A DNA stretch of 64,000 nt from Eurosta solidaginis (GCF_040869045.1 NC_090322.1:188231477-188295476), one strand, 5' to 3'; positions 23,900 through 35,834 are shown, numbered from the stretch's first letter. The notes: a model not told the origin generated them from the letters alone. Translations and numbers: made by a program.

Positions 23900-24245
23900 A
23901 GACGAGCCGGACCCGTGCGCAAGCAATATAAAATTCTCTTATCAAATATCAACAGAAATCAGATGTTCTGTCAATCAATTAAAACTTACAGCTTGCGCTG
24001 CCGTATTCACAATAGTGCCATAGGGCAAATAGATTACTTTGTGTGCTCATAATCGTTTATTTTTAAAAATTATTATAATAAAATATAGCTAAACAAAAGC
24101 GCTAAGACCAAAATTGACCAAAGCTCGCTAATAGCCCGAATCACCATCTTTACGACCAAAACCTTATTTATAGAATTGGATTCCAAATAAGATCGAAAAA
24201 GGGACCCGTACCTAAAAACAGCAATTAGAAATAATATATATGATA
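23900..24245 (+). repeat. dispersed repeat, copy 2
   Basis: Second copy of the 3,755-4,190 repeat with all shared markers in the same order, but without the 58-bp duplication and with a deletion in the middle. It starts immediately at the right end of element T. No coding frame. Confidence 0.7.
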
Positions 24246-24394
24246 CCTTTATGAACTTAAATATGTGTGCCGCCGATTGACATTCGAACGGGTAAAGGGA
24301 GTGGTATGCTATATGGCGGAATATGGAATGGAAGTGTAGACGTAGTAAGATTAGCAGTCAAAACACAAGCCACAACCCAAGTCGGTACCGAAAT

Positions 24395-24735
24395 CGGATG
24401 ACGTGTTATCAATTTGTTATCAAGGTATTAACGCTTTGTTATCGATGAATTATTGGTTTGTTATCGATGGGATAAACGCATGTTATTGATTTATTCAGTT
24501 ATTGGACTGTTATCGGTTTGTTTTCGACCTTGCCATCTATTACAAAGGTTATCGATCTGTCGAAGAGTTATCGGTTAGGTGTCGAAGACTTATCGATTTA
24601 TTATTGAAAAGTAGCAGAATTTCTATCAAAAAGTTATCGGTATTTTATCAAAAAGTATCGATTTGTCAATTTACTATCGAAAAGTTTTTGATTATTCAAC
24701 GAATTGTTATTGATATGTTATCGAATGCGTTCTAC
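24395..24735 (+). repeat. cluster of degenerate TTATCGAT-type repeats, locus 1
   Basis: The words GTTATCGAT, GTTATCGG, AAAAGTTATCG and GTTATCAA recur every 15-20 bp over about 340 bp. A matching cluster lies at 40,070-40,400. Both loci are followed by CCCAATAAG.AATC (24,976 and 40,480), so they are copies of one dispersed element. The 126-aa frame over this region is an artefact of the repeat. Confidence 0.7.
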
Positions 24736-24979
24736 TCAGCGGTTACAAAATTACCAACGCATCCAATGGACTCGTTGATTTCGTTGTATTACCTGGCAAC
24801 ATTCTTCCATTGTGAGCACATGCTCATTGGGAAGCGAGATATAGAACATAGAGCAGGGCATAGAGAGCAAGAAGTAAAGTAAAACAACTTGAAAGAGTAA
24901 TAAAAAGGAATTCATGGAATTATGTAGCATAACCCTATCAATATTTTTGCCAGCTCACTGTATAGCTTCTCCAACCCAA

Positions 24980-25200
24980 TAAGGAATCTCACCTACTCAT
25001 GGCAGGCGAGGCTCTGGCGATTCCAAGTCGCTCACGGAAAGAGGCGATAGGATGATTTAAAAGGTTTAACGTGACCATAGCGAATTGTTACTATGATGAT
25101 CGGGCTACTACGTTAATGTTACTTTTTTCCGGAACGTACCCAATCAATACCTGGCAAAGGAGTATCAATATCGATAAAACTCCACAAAAATTTTGGGAAC
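24980..25200 (+). repeat. dispersed repeat with GGCAGGCGAGGCTCTGG marker, copy 1
   Basis: This shares order and wording with 38,660-38,860: GCAGGCGA.GCTCTGG.GA, TCCAAGT..., a short gap, AAGGTTTAACGTG or AAGTTTCAATGTG, GGCAAAGGA or AGCAAAGGA, then TATCGATAAAACTCC or AATCGAAAAGACTTCC. No gene. Probably the non-coding end of an unidentified transposon. Confidence 0.55.
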
Positions 25201-25204
25201 TTTT

Positions 25205-25540
25205 CTAGTCTCTACAAGAGAAGAAGAGGGGAAAACAAGGAGACAAAAAGGGTTGGAGCATGAAGAAGAGAAGTGAAAAAAATTGGGGATGGTGGAGGAA
25301 GGGAAGCCTCTAGCCGGGAGAAGAAATATATGCAGGGGAAAAGGAAGGCATGAATGCAAAGCAGGGTAAAGGTAGGAAGATGGGAAGAGGGGGGAAGGAG
25401 TAATGCAAGGGAAAGTGAAGGGAAAAAAGAAATTGGAAAATAATTGTAGAAAAAGAAGAATAACAAGAAAGGAAAATCATAAGAAACAGGGAGAGAAAGT
25501 GTAAGAGAAGTCTGAAAAATAAGAGGAAGATCAAAATGAA
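25205..25540 (+). repeat. polypurine (GA-rich) tract
   Basis: Over about 330 bp the plus strand is dominated by A and G with few pyrimidines. Minus-strand frames through it read as Ser/Phe/Leu/Pro low complexity and are not proteins. Confidence 0.8.
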
Positions 25541-25544
25541 GAAC

Positions 25545-26178
25545 GTTGGGTATTATTAAAAAAAAATCGTCACGTTACTGCAAAAATGCAGCAAAAAAAT
25601 GTGTCCGAGATAGCCAGCATCAGCCGACAAATCCATTTCAACAAATTTACTGAATAACGAAAGTTAAAATTTTTTAGTTCGCTGTCGCTTTATACAATTT
25701 TGTATGCACTAATACTATTTTGCAAATTCCAAATAAGAATAATATGGGTTAGCCAATTTAGGTTGGCTATTTATTTCACGCGAGTTCGCAAAGTGGAAGG
25801 CGTGCTTCCACAGTTTTACTTCGGAATATTTTGGGGCTATTTTTCGATTTGAGTGGGTCCAGTTGAGTGGGCATGTGATAGTTATTTTTTGACCATTATC
25901 GTATCTTGGCTGCCAAGCCTGATATCCTTCTCGCTTAAGTACTTTAGCACTGGTAGTGATAATTTAACATAATTGTGTTATTAATGTCTTTATCTGAAGG
26001 AGCGCACCGAATTAATAAATATATTGGTGTTTTTTCTCGTACAAGAAAATCGATAAAAATTAGAGCTGGCTATTTGATCTTGTCTGTTTTCCTTCCTTGC
26101 TCTGTCTCCGGCCATACACGGTGACCCACTAATTACACTAAGGTGAATCAATTCTGATTCCTCTTTGGAAACCATTTG
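25545..26178. other. non-coding stretch, nothing assigned
   Basis: No recognisable gene or repeat partner. Confidence 0.35.
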
Positions 26179-26180
26179 TG

Positions 26181-26622
26181 GGGATGGCAGACACAGCGTA
26201 ACTGAAAATCGAAAGTATTAAAGCAACAGCTGTGCAGAAGCTGGTGACAAGTGCTATAACGACGAGAGTTGAGCCGCAGTGCAATTGAAACCAACAAGAG
26301 CCGTAAAGCGTTCCAATAGCAAATAAAAATTGAGTAGGAGTAACTGGGTGGTAAAAAAGCCCAATATATTTGATACCGTGGAGAACGGCACATATGGTTT
26401 CAAGTTTGTGCTATTCTCCACGTTATCAAATACATTCGGCTCTTTTGCCATCCTGCTACTCCTGCTCAATTCAAATTTGCTATTGGAACGCTTTACGGCG
26501 CTTGTTGGTGTCAATTTCACTTCGGCTCAACTCTCGTCATTATAGCAGTTGTCACCCAACTACCTTACTGCTGTTGCTCAAATATTGTCGACTTTCAGTC
26601 ACCCTGTGTCTGCTATCCCCAT
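26181..26622. repeat. ~440-bp imperfect palindrome (arms ~200 bp)
   Basis: The arms 26,181-26,386 and 26,414-26,622 are inverted copies around a 27-bp spacer. Matching pairs include GTGGAGAA with TTCTCCAC at the tip, CGTAAAGCGTTCCAATAGCA with TGCTATTGGAACGCTTTACG, GACGAGAGTTGAGCCG with CGGCTCAACTCTCGTC, and GCAGACACAGCG with CTGTGTCTGC at the base. Both strands therefore carry near-identical short frames (for example LLLERFTALVG on each), which is a consequence of the palindrome. It could be a foldback element or a hairpin-RNA locus. A transcript would fold into one long hairpin. Confidence 0.85.
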
Positions 26623-26624
26623 TT

Positions 26625-27237
26625 TTCTCTCGATTTCACGGTCTTTTGTTACAAAAGCTGCTGTACTCTGCACATCTCAGGCTATCGCATCATAAAAACT
26701 TCTAGTAGTCCAAAACTTATGTTCGCCCTACATATTTACCTCCCTATTGAAGGCTTAAATATTTTCAAATACATACTCCTTCGGGTTCTTTTTTGCTTTC
26801 AGCGACTTTTCATCTTATTGGTATGTATTCACAGAGTTGTTCTTAATCTAGGTAGAGTAATTGTTGTATTTATACTACCTCTTTATCACCTATCTGTTTC
26901 CAGGACATTATGTTTTTGTCAAATGTGAAAAAAATATGGCCATGAAACCTTTTTTTTTTAAATTTATTATTTTTTTTTTTAAATTACATCACGTGAATGC
27001 TCCAAATCTATATCAGGAATTTTTCATTTCTATTCTGTTGGCTTTCCCTTTTTGGCTGATTTATTTGCGTGCTAAGTTTTGCATGCCAAGAACTTGAGCG
27101 GTGATAATGATGACAGACCTTGTTCTTTTAGTTTCAGTCTTAGACCTCCGCACTTGAGGGCTCTAGAGCTAAAATCATTGACTTTGGCTTCCCCCGACCC
27201 TTTTGGCATGAAAATTTAAATTTAAAAATAATATTAA
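26625..27237. other. non-coding stretch, nothing assigned
   Basis: T-rich runs near 26,950-26,990. No recognisable gene. Confidence 0.35.
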
Positions 27238-27506
27238 AAAATGTCACGTACACGCACTCAGTAACGGTCATTTCAAGTGGTGTTTTATGCCAACTCGGAT
27301 CGCCAACATCAAATCAGATTAAATTTCACAGAGAAGCCCACTCGGAGTGTTTGTCAAACCACTGCCAAGAGACGAACACGAAACACTTTTTTCTATTAAA
27401 ACAATTTTTTCCAGCTTTTAATATTGTTTTGCAGGGTACTTTAACCCAATACCTTTGGTGTGGCAGGCGAAGCACGGTACCACCACACCTCGGCGGCCGA
27501 TTTGTT
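27238..27506 (-). mobile_element. tRNA-derived SINE, degenerate copy, minus strand
   Basis: On the minus strand the head GTGTGGTGGTACCGTGCTTC (box A region) and GGGTTAAAGTACC (box B region) are followed by the family markers CTTGGCAGTGG, CACTCCGAGTGGGC and GGCATAAAACACC. The 3' end is diverged and AT-rich. Confidence 0.75.
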
Positions 27507-27509
27507 TGG

Positions 27510-28375
27510 TTTTTAACTTCGTGCTTATTCAGCATATTATAGTTCCTGTTGGACTCCCTATGCTCCCGCTGGGTGTACGCTGCGTATACGTAATTTTTTG
27601 ATTATAAACTGATTCTGTTACAATTAGGTATAAAATGGTAAAGATAAAATGAAATTGTCGTTGTGAATAGTAAATTATAAGCACACAAAGCAATATTTCT
27701 GTGATGCGAATAACTAAAGCATAATACAAGAACAACCATCATTACAATAACAATTTTACTGATATTTAAATATTGAGCTGCGCTTTTGCTAATTTTTCCT
27801 TCTTTGTGCTTTCCCATGAGCGCCTTTAAAAGACTAGCGTTTTTGCTACACAAGTGTATGTATGTATGCATGTGTTGTTGTGTATTGCATATATGCGCGT
27901 GCGTAAGTACACTACACTTGGCACGACTATAAATCGTGTATGCGCATTCATAAAATGGAATTATAGCGCTCTTCAACCGTACCCTGTAAGCATATCAAAG
28001 CGAACGATGCAACACCAGCATCAAGCTACAAGCTCAAATCTAATAGTGCAATAATAAAACAAGTGCCTTCCCAATGGGAAAATGAGATTAAAGTTAGTGC
28101 AATCGATCTAAACAACTCGATTCCCCCAATCACTGCTGGGGCAGGTTGGTAGTAAGCTGAACGAACTTCTGAAAGACCTGCTACGGGAGTGGTATTATCC
28201 GAAACTTCTGATTTTACCCTGGGACACATTAATACAGCAATGTAATAATGCTTTTCACAATTGGTTTTTACTGGAACCTTACGGTGGTAGGTGAAAACTT
28301 AGCTGGGCGTCAAGCGGTAAGGAACTCCTGATCTTTGAATTGAATCGGCCACACCTCTGCGAATTGCCGGCCTGG
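27510..28375. other. non-coding stretch, nothing assigned
   Basis: No recognisable gene. A TGTATGTATGCATG run lies near 27,855-27,872. Confidence 0.35.
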
Positions 28376-28379
28376 AAGG

Positions 28380-29670
28380 TATTCAAGATGTGGCTGGCTA
28401 CTTTGTATATTTTGTTTAAGGGGAATCAACCCGTACTCTTGGCTAAAGTTCTGCGAAAACATTAAAAAGTATAATAGGTCCACGAGGATTGCAAATGCTA
28501 GGTCAATTGATTATGCTCTCTTGAACCATCTGCGAAAATTAGAGGGAACTGGGCGGTGAGCGTTAAGGAATCTCTTGGACACTCATTTTCTGATTGTCAC
28601 AGGTAAGCAGGAATCGGATACACTTTCGGTGATCGATGGCCTAAGAGCAATACCATCCATCCCTTGGGGAAAACGAACTTACCTTGGCATAACATTTTTT
28701 TAGCCGCACACGTATTCGGGGAATAACTCGTACTTTGATTCAGAGGTCTGTGCATTTTTTTTTTGAAGCAAGCGGGGTTCTACGAAAGCCAACTTCACAT
28801 GGCTGGGCTCAAAGGTAGGTAAGAAGGTGTACCCCATGGAGTGTTCTTGCTCACCTTTTTAGGGTCGTGATTGTGAATTATCTGCTTCGCTAGGGGTTGA
28901 AAAGTGTTGACCTTTGTTGACGGTCGTGCAGTACTTGTCAGAGGAAATTTCTGAATACATCGAGAGGTGACTTGACCAGATTAGGCGATTTTTCAAGAGA
29001 AGTTACAATATCCCTCAATTAAGCGACACCGCTGATGCTATCTGACAGGGTTTAGTATTGGGATTATTTTTGACAGATAGTTGTATGGAAGTTAAGCGTG
29101 GAATTCAGCGCTAGGAATATTCGGTTACATCATCTTCTTGTAGCATGATTCACCCGCATGAAGTAGGTGCGATCTTTCACACTTCTGCCACAGTCAAATA
29201 AATGGAAGTAGTGTAGCTATTGGCGCTAGTTTAAACTTGCTAGGCTCCTCAAAAACGCTTACACCTGCACTGACACGAAGCTACCAGCCATGTGACATAA
29301 GCACGAAAGTCTTGGGAACTAGAGCATTTCGATCGGTTTCCACTTCGTCACTAGCACAACTGTTTGCCAGCTACCGCCGCTGTGCTATATTTACCACTAA
29401 CATTTCCTTCACGGAAGCATGGAGTTGAAAATTAATATGGGGCGAGAGTGCGAACTTTTTCACGGAGGGATCCCGGTGGCAGAATATTCTTCCAAGAGCT
29501 TGACGTGAGCTAGAAATTCAAGCTGCTAGGTCATTGCGGCTACTAAGAACGTGATGGTACAAATTATGTGTGCACCAGCTATTAGAAATATCCCAGGCAA
29601 GTGCACTGCTGAAGTCTTGGCCCGAGCGGGTCTGGCAGTGGAGTTATAAGCACTTCGACAGCCTTTTACT
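28380..29670 (+). pseudogene. I/Jockey-type LINE relic, endonuclease end through RNase H, heavily decayed
   Basis: Pieces appear in the expected order in changing frames. WLKFCEN..TRIANARSIDYALLNHLRKLEG (about 28,430-28,550) is the pre-RT block, followed by DTHF-like sequence near 28,577. GVPHGVF (about 28,828-28,850) is the RT motif usually written GVPQGGVLSP. Near 29,590-29,640 AIRNIPGKCTAEVLARAG is the end of the RNase H domain (family form GHRNIPGNCTADELARAG). Numerous stops and frameshifts make it a pseudogene. A SINE sits just beyond its right end. Confidence 0.65.
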
Positions 29671-29693
29671 CTAAATTGGATGGCCTCGAGTTA

Positions 29694-30029
29694 CAAAAAA
29701 AAAAAAAAATAAATGTAAGGCGCGATAACCTCCGAAGAGATCTAAGGCCGAGCTTCTCTTCCAATTTGCGTCGTGCTCCTCTTGCTTTTCCCTACAAATT
29801 GCCCGGACCTACATGTTTTATGCCGACTCCGAACGGCATCTGCAAGGCAGATGAGTTTTCACTGAGAGCGTTTCATCGCAGAAATACACCCGGAGCGCTT
29901 GCCAAACACTGCCGAAGGGCGACCCCGCTTAGAAAAAATTTCTTCTAATTGAAAAACCTTATTTTTAAATTTTGATGTTGCTTTGCCCGGGGTGTGAACC
30001 CTGGACATAGGATGTGGTAGGCGGAGCAC
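29694..30029 (-). mobile_element. tRNA-derived SINE, 5'-truncated, minus strand, 16-bp target duplication
   Basis: On the minus strand the copy runs from CGTGCTCCGCCTACCACATC through box B-like GGTTCACACCCC, then CGGGGTCGCCCTTCGGCAG, GGTGTATTTCTGC and GCCGAGCTTCTCTTCC in complementary order, ending CGCGCCTTACATTTA and a T run. GGATGGCCTCGAGTTA flanks the copy at 29,678-29,693 and 30,030-30,045, a clear target-site duplication. The 5' end lacks the first ~15 bp of the tRNA head. Confidence 0.9.
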
Positions 30030-30045
30030 GGATGGCCTCGAGTTA

Positions 30046-30868
30046 GCCGTAGTATATCAGGCCTTCGGGATGATAAGTTACTATTAAGTTAAGGAGAAGA
30101 GAAACAGAAAGCGAACATACTCCGAGGCGGTCGGATCCATTGAAGCTGAAACCAAGAGCCCTGACATGACATCCCCGACACATGCTGTCTTTGGGATGCA
30201 TTAAATCACACCTCTTCTTGCTCGTTAGTTGGAATCTACACACAATCATTCACCACGCATATCCGCACACATCGTCAGAGTCATGCACGACCAATTTTCC
30301 CACTGGGTTGATGCGCACATGCTTATGACTACCACTTATACTACTTTGGGTACTGAGCTAACCAACCGTCCAACCGATAGTTCGTTTCAAAACCAAAAGT
30401 ACTTGACAGTTTGCCAGTAGACAATCTCTATTCGTATTTTGAATTCCAATAGCTGTGTTGTGTGTGTGTGTGTGCGCTTAACATTTGCAATTAAATTTGT
30501 TGCTTGCTGATTTGTTTGTTGCAAGTATTTTGCACTCTAATCGTCCTTGTGTGCATCCACATTTACTGTTATTGGCGCTTGGCAATAAAATCGCTGCTAA
30601 AACGCAATTCAAAAGACTAATTTAACTGAAATAAAATTAATAATGCATTTTGATTACTCACTTCATTGCTTCGCTTGAATTAAATGATTCTTAAGTTTTG
30701 TGCAATTATGTGAGATAATGCATTTCTTTGTATGATGAGATTTACAAAACCGACTGTTGAATACTAAAGCACAGAACTCTAAATTTTGAGAATCCGCAGA
30801 TGGTAATGCATACAAAATTGCGCAAAATGCTTGATACGGAGCCTTATGACAATATTGGATATGCTGTG
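30046..30868. other. non-coding stretch, nothing assigned
   Basis: No recognisable gene. (GT)n near 30,463-30,476. Confidence 0.35.
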
Positions 30869-30870
30869 AA

Positions 30871-31192
30871 CGTGGCGTGCTCTGCCTTACATACCGAAGG
30901 TCCCGGACAAAGCAACATAAAAAATATATAACAAAGTACTTTTCAGTAAAAAGCAAGTTTTTCTAATTGTAGCCGCCTGTCGGCAATAGTTTGGCAACAT
31001 TCTGTGTGCATTTCTGCCATAAAAAGAATCGCCGTGAAAACTCATCGTAAACGGCCTTGCAGCTACCGTCCGTAGTCGGCATAAAACATGAAGATCCCGT
31101 CCCGCCAATTCGTAGGGAAAATTAAAGAAGCACGACGCAAATTGAAGGAGAAGCTCGGCCTAACTCTTCTATGAGGTAAATCGCACCACGTA
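30871..31192 (+). mobile_element. tRNA-derived SINE, full-length but diverged
   Basis: The head CGTGGCGTGCTCTGCCTTAC corresponds to box A; the box B region is degraded (GGTCCCGGACAA). The body markers TTTCTGCCAT, GTCGGCATAAAACATG, CCCGTCCCGCCAATTCG and GAGAAGCTCGGCCTAA are present, ending AATCGCACCACG. No T tail remains. Confidence 0.8.
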
Positions 31193-31199
31193 TTTATAA

Positions 31200-31790
31200 A
31201 TATGATATGAGATGTTCCTGATACGGTGAAGTTCGCTTGAATTCATCAGTTCCGAGTTACACATATAATCGCCTTTTTGCAAACATACAGTTCTGATCTC
31301 GACTTTGCATACGCCGTCCGGAGATTTTGAAGATTCCAGTTTTGTGGTTGCGTTAAGGCACATATCGATCTTTGAAATTTCCACCGAAAAGTAGAGTACG
31401 CCTAATCTCCTGGAAAGCATTGAGCAGCTGAGCATAAATGAGCTCGATGACGCCGCCTCGTCATCCTCAATACATAACGTAGGTGGTGCTGTCCAACATA
31501 TTAAGGCATCCCGCATGGATTCCTGTAAGGCAGTGCCCTGTTAAAAACCCAGTAAGCATGGAAAGATGACCTTTTTCAAACTACAATAGCTCCGACGAGC
31601 CTGTAAAGTTAACAACGTGCCAGAAACATCTCGACATGCAGCAAGAGATGGTGTTAGGCCAGCATTTGCTAAGCTGGCTTGAGAGGTCCACTTGTCCAGA
31701 AGTAGAGAGCAAGTTGCCACCGGAATCTGAAAGCCTATACTGGCAGATATGTTCAATTCGCCAGTGCCTGCTCGGGCCAAGAGATCAGCT
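31200..31790 (-). pseudogene. I/Jockey-type LINE RNase H C-terminal fragment
   Basis: Two minus-strand frames join across a stop near 31,541. The first reads LARAGTGELNISASIGFQIP and LLLDKWTSQ, the region just after the RNase H active site. The second reads PPTLCIEDDEAASSSSFMLS followed by CSMLSRRLGVLYF, the cysteine-containing C-terminal block (family form CRSCMEDDEVESSxHFLLxCPAFxRxR). Between them QGTALQESMRDALI corresponds to the TGHCPxGMHAxRLG stretch. Same family type as 35,835-36,400. Confidence 0.75.
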
Positions 31791-31879
31791 TGACGGAGGA
31801 TGGACTAAATTAATGATTTTTGCTCCTCCGCATAAACAAAATGAGTTCCATTTTTGTGGGGTTGACAGCTAATCTGCAC

Positions 31880-33085
31880 AATTTGGACTACCTGGTCACG
31901 ACATTAAGAAAACCTTGTTAAACGTCCCACAGAAATTCAAAAATTTAGGCTTGACAAGAATGAATGGTTGAGTCTTCGACATAATCCACCACTTGGCATC
32001 TCCTACCCTGTAGGATCTGAATCCTGTTACTCGTAACCACGGAGAGAAATAAGGCACCTCTGTGTCTCTTCGATTCGTCGATACCCCAAGAGTACCATCT
32101 ACAAAATTTACGTGACACACCAATTCCTGCAGAAAATCTGTCATCAGAACAATAAACTAACACCGTATTTTGCTGATGAATTAAGATGCCAAAAACGAGC
32201 CTTCGGTAACTAAAGCCATTAAACAAGGACTAAACATATTGACATTTCGCCAGCCATATCATCTTGCACAGCTCTAAAAGACTTAGTATTTTTAGAAGTC
32301 CCTCATAATAATAACAATACTATATTTGTTTTGTCTCCTATCTTGCCTGCCCCAATTTAAGGCGCATAATCAAGGAAGTTGGCAACATAAAACGAAAACG
32401 CAGTGGAGCTCAGCCCGAGCATAGCTCTGGCCGTATTGCTTCGAAGATTTCAGAATATTGATGAGCAAAATGGAACATTTAACAAACAGTTCTCACTGAT
32501 GTGTATTCCTTATGACGCATCTTCCAATATGAGTTGGATAATAAAGCTGTGCAAAGCATATAGCAGCCGTTTGATCAATGGCGTACGTACCGAAGGACCC
32601 GCGTTACCCTAACCAAAATGTAATCTGGATACTGTATGAATTTAAACGCTTATCTATATGGAATAAATCCTCTCAAAGCCAATTAAAATTTAGCATATAA
32701 ATGGTGCCCACTCGAAACCAACTATCTATTCACATGTTACAGCACGTAAAACCAACATATCTCCGCGTCCAACACTAGAATCGTAACTTATGCAGGGCTA
32801 CGGCAATACAAATATGACATAAATTTATAAGTTTTACGGTAATTGTTGAAAAATATAATTAATGACCCATTGCTTACAACTTAAACTTTGCCTTTAGGGG
32901 GTGAGGAGAACAAATTTTGTTCGGACCACCCTACAGATTGTAAATATGTGCTTGTCATTTCCGCAAGTCAGCCACTTATAAGGTTACTCTCGCAAATTAG
33001 ATTTGCTTTTGCATTCACATATTTGTTTGTTAACCTTCATTTCGACGGGGCCAGTATTGTCATATAGAGTAATAAACTCAAGAAA
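31880..33085. other. non-coding stretch, nothing firm
   Basis: No assignable gene. A short inverted repeat around GAACAAATTTTGTTC at about 32,909-32,923, flanked by GGTG and CACC, could be a small foldback. Confidence 0.35.
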
Positions 33086-33087
33086 GC

Positions 33088-34595
33088 AAGCAAGGAAGGC
33101 TACGTTCTGGTGTAACCGAACACTACATACTCAGCTGAGCGCTTTAGAGACAAAATAAAGGAAAATCACAATGTAGGAAAACGAACCTAGGGTAACCCTG
33201 GAATGTGTTTGTATCACATGTGTATCAAATGGAAGTATTAAGGAGTATTTTAAAAGGGAGTGCGCCATAGTTCTATAGGTGGACGCCTCTTCGATATATC
33301 GTCATAAAGGTGGACCAGCGGTGACTCTAGAATGTGTTTGTACGACATGGGTAAATTAAAGGTATTAATGAATGTGTGAAGGCGTTTTCGAGATATCGAC
33401 CAAAATGTGGACCAGGGTGGCCCAGAACATCATCTGTCGGGTACCGCTAATTTATTTATATATGTAATACCACGAACAGTATTCCTGTCATGATTCCAAA
33501 GGCTTTTGATTTCGCTCTGCTGAACTTTCCCATTTTCTTCTTCTTAATATGGTAGGTGTCACACCCATTGTACAAAGTTTTTCCTAAAGTTATATTTTGA
33601 GTCAAAAAACCAATCCAATCATCATGTTTCATCCCTTTTTTCGTATTTGGTATAGAATTATGGCATTTTTTTCATTTTTCGAAATTTTCGATATCGAGAA
33701 ATTGGGCGTGGCCATAGTCGAATTTCGCCCATTTTTAATACCAATATAAAGTGAGTTCAGATAAGTAGGTGAACTAAGTTTAGTAAAGATATATCGATTA
33801 GTGCTCAAGTTATCGTATTAACGGCCGAGCGGAAGGACAGACGGTCGACTGTGTACAAAAATTCGCAGAAAACCGTTATCGTCATAGAAGCTATGCCTTT
33901 ACCAAATTTACTTATGGCATTAAAAGTATTCTAGACAAATTAAATGAAAAAGGGTGGATCCACGCCCATTTTGAGATTTTCTTTTATTTTTGTATTTTGT
34001 TGCACCATGTCATTACTAGACTTGAATGTTGACATAATTTACTTATATACTGTAAAGATATCAAATTTTTTACAAAAATTTGACTTTTAAAAATTGCTTT
34101 TAAAAGTGGGCGTATTCTCCATCCGATTTTTCTAATTTTTATTTAGCACATATATAGTAATAGTAGTAACGTTCCTGCCAAATTTCATCTTGATATCTTC
34201 AACGACTGCCAAATTACAGCTTGCAAAACTTTTAAATTACCTTCTTTTAAAAGTGGGCGGTGCCAAACCCATTGTCCACAATTTTACTAATTTTATATTT
34301 TGTGTCATAGGGTCAACCCACCTACCAAGTGGGCGAGTCCGATTTCGTTCATATTAAATAGCTATCTGAAATACGTGCCCATCAAGATACCTCAAAATGT
34401 TCTCAAGTGATATTGTTTACGGACAGGCGGATGGGCGGACGGACGGACGGACATGGCTAAATGAATTTCTTTTTTCGCCCAGATAATTTTGATATATAGA
34501 AGTCTATATCTATCTCGATTAGTTTATGCCGTTACGGATTACCGTTATACGAACAAAGTTAATATACTCTGTGAGTTCTGGTCAGCTGAGTATAA
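33088..34595 (+). mobile_element. element T, second long copy
   Basis: Same order as 21,748-23,897: GTGTAACCGAACACTACATA, CTCAGCTGAG near the left end, and two or so remaining 130-bp units (about 33,190-33,390). Then GGCCCAGAACATCATCTGTC, the CGATATCGAGAAATTGGGCG block, CTGCCAAATTACAGCTTGC, GGACGGACGGACGGACATGG and the right end GTCAGCTGAGTATAA. Shorter because of losses in the repeat zone and near 34,330. No coding capacity. Confidence 0.85.
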
Positions 34596-34702
34596 ATGCA
34601 TCATTTGGAGCGACTATCGTTTATTTCCTTTAATTAAATCTTCAAAACTTAAATAAAGTACTCAATAAATCAAATGAAATATTAAAATTAAAATTTGTTT
34701 TT

Positions 34703-35150
34703 ATGCACTTTCCCATCACTACTCCCACTCTCACCACCACTCCCACTCCAACTCCGATTCTCATTCCCACTCACACTCCAAGTCCAACACCCACTCCGCC
34801 CCCATCCCCGTTCCCCATCACACTCCTACTCCTACTCCCATTCTCACTCCAACTTACACACTCACTAACACTCCCACTTCCATTTCCTCTCCCTACTCCC
34901 ATTCCTGTATCCACACTCACTACTACTCCCATTACCATAACCGTTCCTACTCCCACATCGACTAACACTGCCATTCACGTTTCCAATCCCACTTCAGTTC
35001 CCACTCCATACTCCCACTCCAGTTCCCAATCCCATTACCACGCCCGTTCCTACTCCCACGCCCACGTTCATTTCACTCCCTCTCACTCCCACTCCCATTC
35101 AGACTTCCACTACCACTACCGCTGCCACTCCCCCTACCCACCTCAATTCC
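34703..35150 (+). repeat. (CACTCC)n-type polypyrimidine minisatellite
   Basis: About 450 bp of CACTCC, CACTCA and CATTCC words, almost free of G on the plus strand. The 185-aa Thr/Pro/His/Ser frame through it is a by-product of the hexamer and should not be called a gene. Confidence 0.9.
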
Positions 35151-35566
35151 TTCATGAATGGCATCTCTATACCATTTATTCAAAAGCTGTTACAAAAATT
35201 GCGGAGATAAAGCTAATTAAATCTTTTCCTAATAGGGGGAGTGGTGCCGCCCATTTTTAGGGTTTTTTTTTAATGGAACAAAAAAATATTATATAAATCG
35301 GTAAAGGCGTGTTTGCGTTTTGCCAGACTAACGCCCAGCAATTTATTTTTATATACATACCAGTTATCACACCTGTAATCCCAATACTAACTAATGGCGC
35401 ACCCTTTACTCACGTTGCCGTGCATGTGACTTCTTCATTGCCCCAAATAGCACTTTCGCTGACTCAGTACACGCGCAAGCGATCGGTAACACAATACAAC
35501 CAATAAGGCGTGAGAAGTGCAGCATAAGCAGCATTGGCCTATACACTCAACTCATCGATTATGAAA

Positions 35567-35773
35567 TGTCGGCTGGGGGTGGGATCTGCAACGTAGGCAT
35601 AAGTAAGTTAGACTTAAAAGTTAGTTGGTAACAAAAGAATATGTTTTAGATTAGTCGTATTAGTGAGTGCAACGAGTGCACAATAAATCTAGCTCAGTAT
35701 CAACTTAACTAAATTTGTGTATTTCCTTTGGTCGGTGAACAGTGAGTTCACCGCAACTTTAATTTTTTAACAG
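35567..35773 (+). mobile_element. possible solo LTR (TGT...ACA, 207 bp)
   Basis: The segment begins TGTCGGCTGGGGG and ends TTTTTTAACA, has an AATAAA signal at about 35,683 and a short U5-like region after it. I see no matching second LTR, primer site or target duplication, so this rests on form alone. Confidence 0.3.
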
Positions 35774-35834
35774 TTCCCCTTTCGAGAACTGTAAGTTACA
35801 TATATAGATTCTGGGTTGGTACGAGGTTGGCCGG

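Noticed and set aside
24502..24882. 126-codon plus-strand frame
   Set aside because: Translates the TTATCGAT-type repeat cluster.
26254..26545. Pair of related proteins on opposite strands
   Set aside because: The similarity arises because the DNA is a palindrome; neither has a domain.
34703..35260. 185-codon plus-strand frame rich in Thr, Pro, His and Ser
   Set aside because: It is the translation of a (CACTCC)n-type repeat. Composition is explained by the hexamer and there is no domain.
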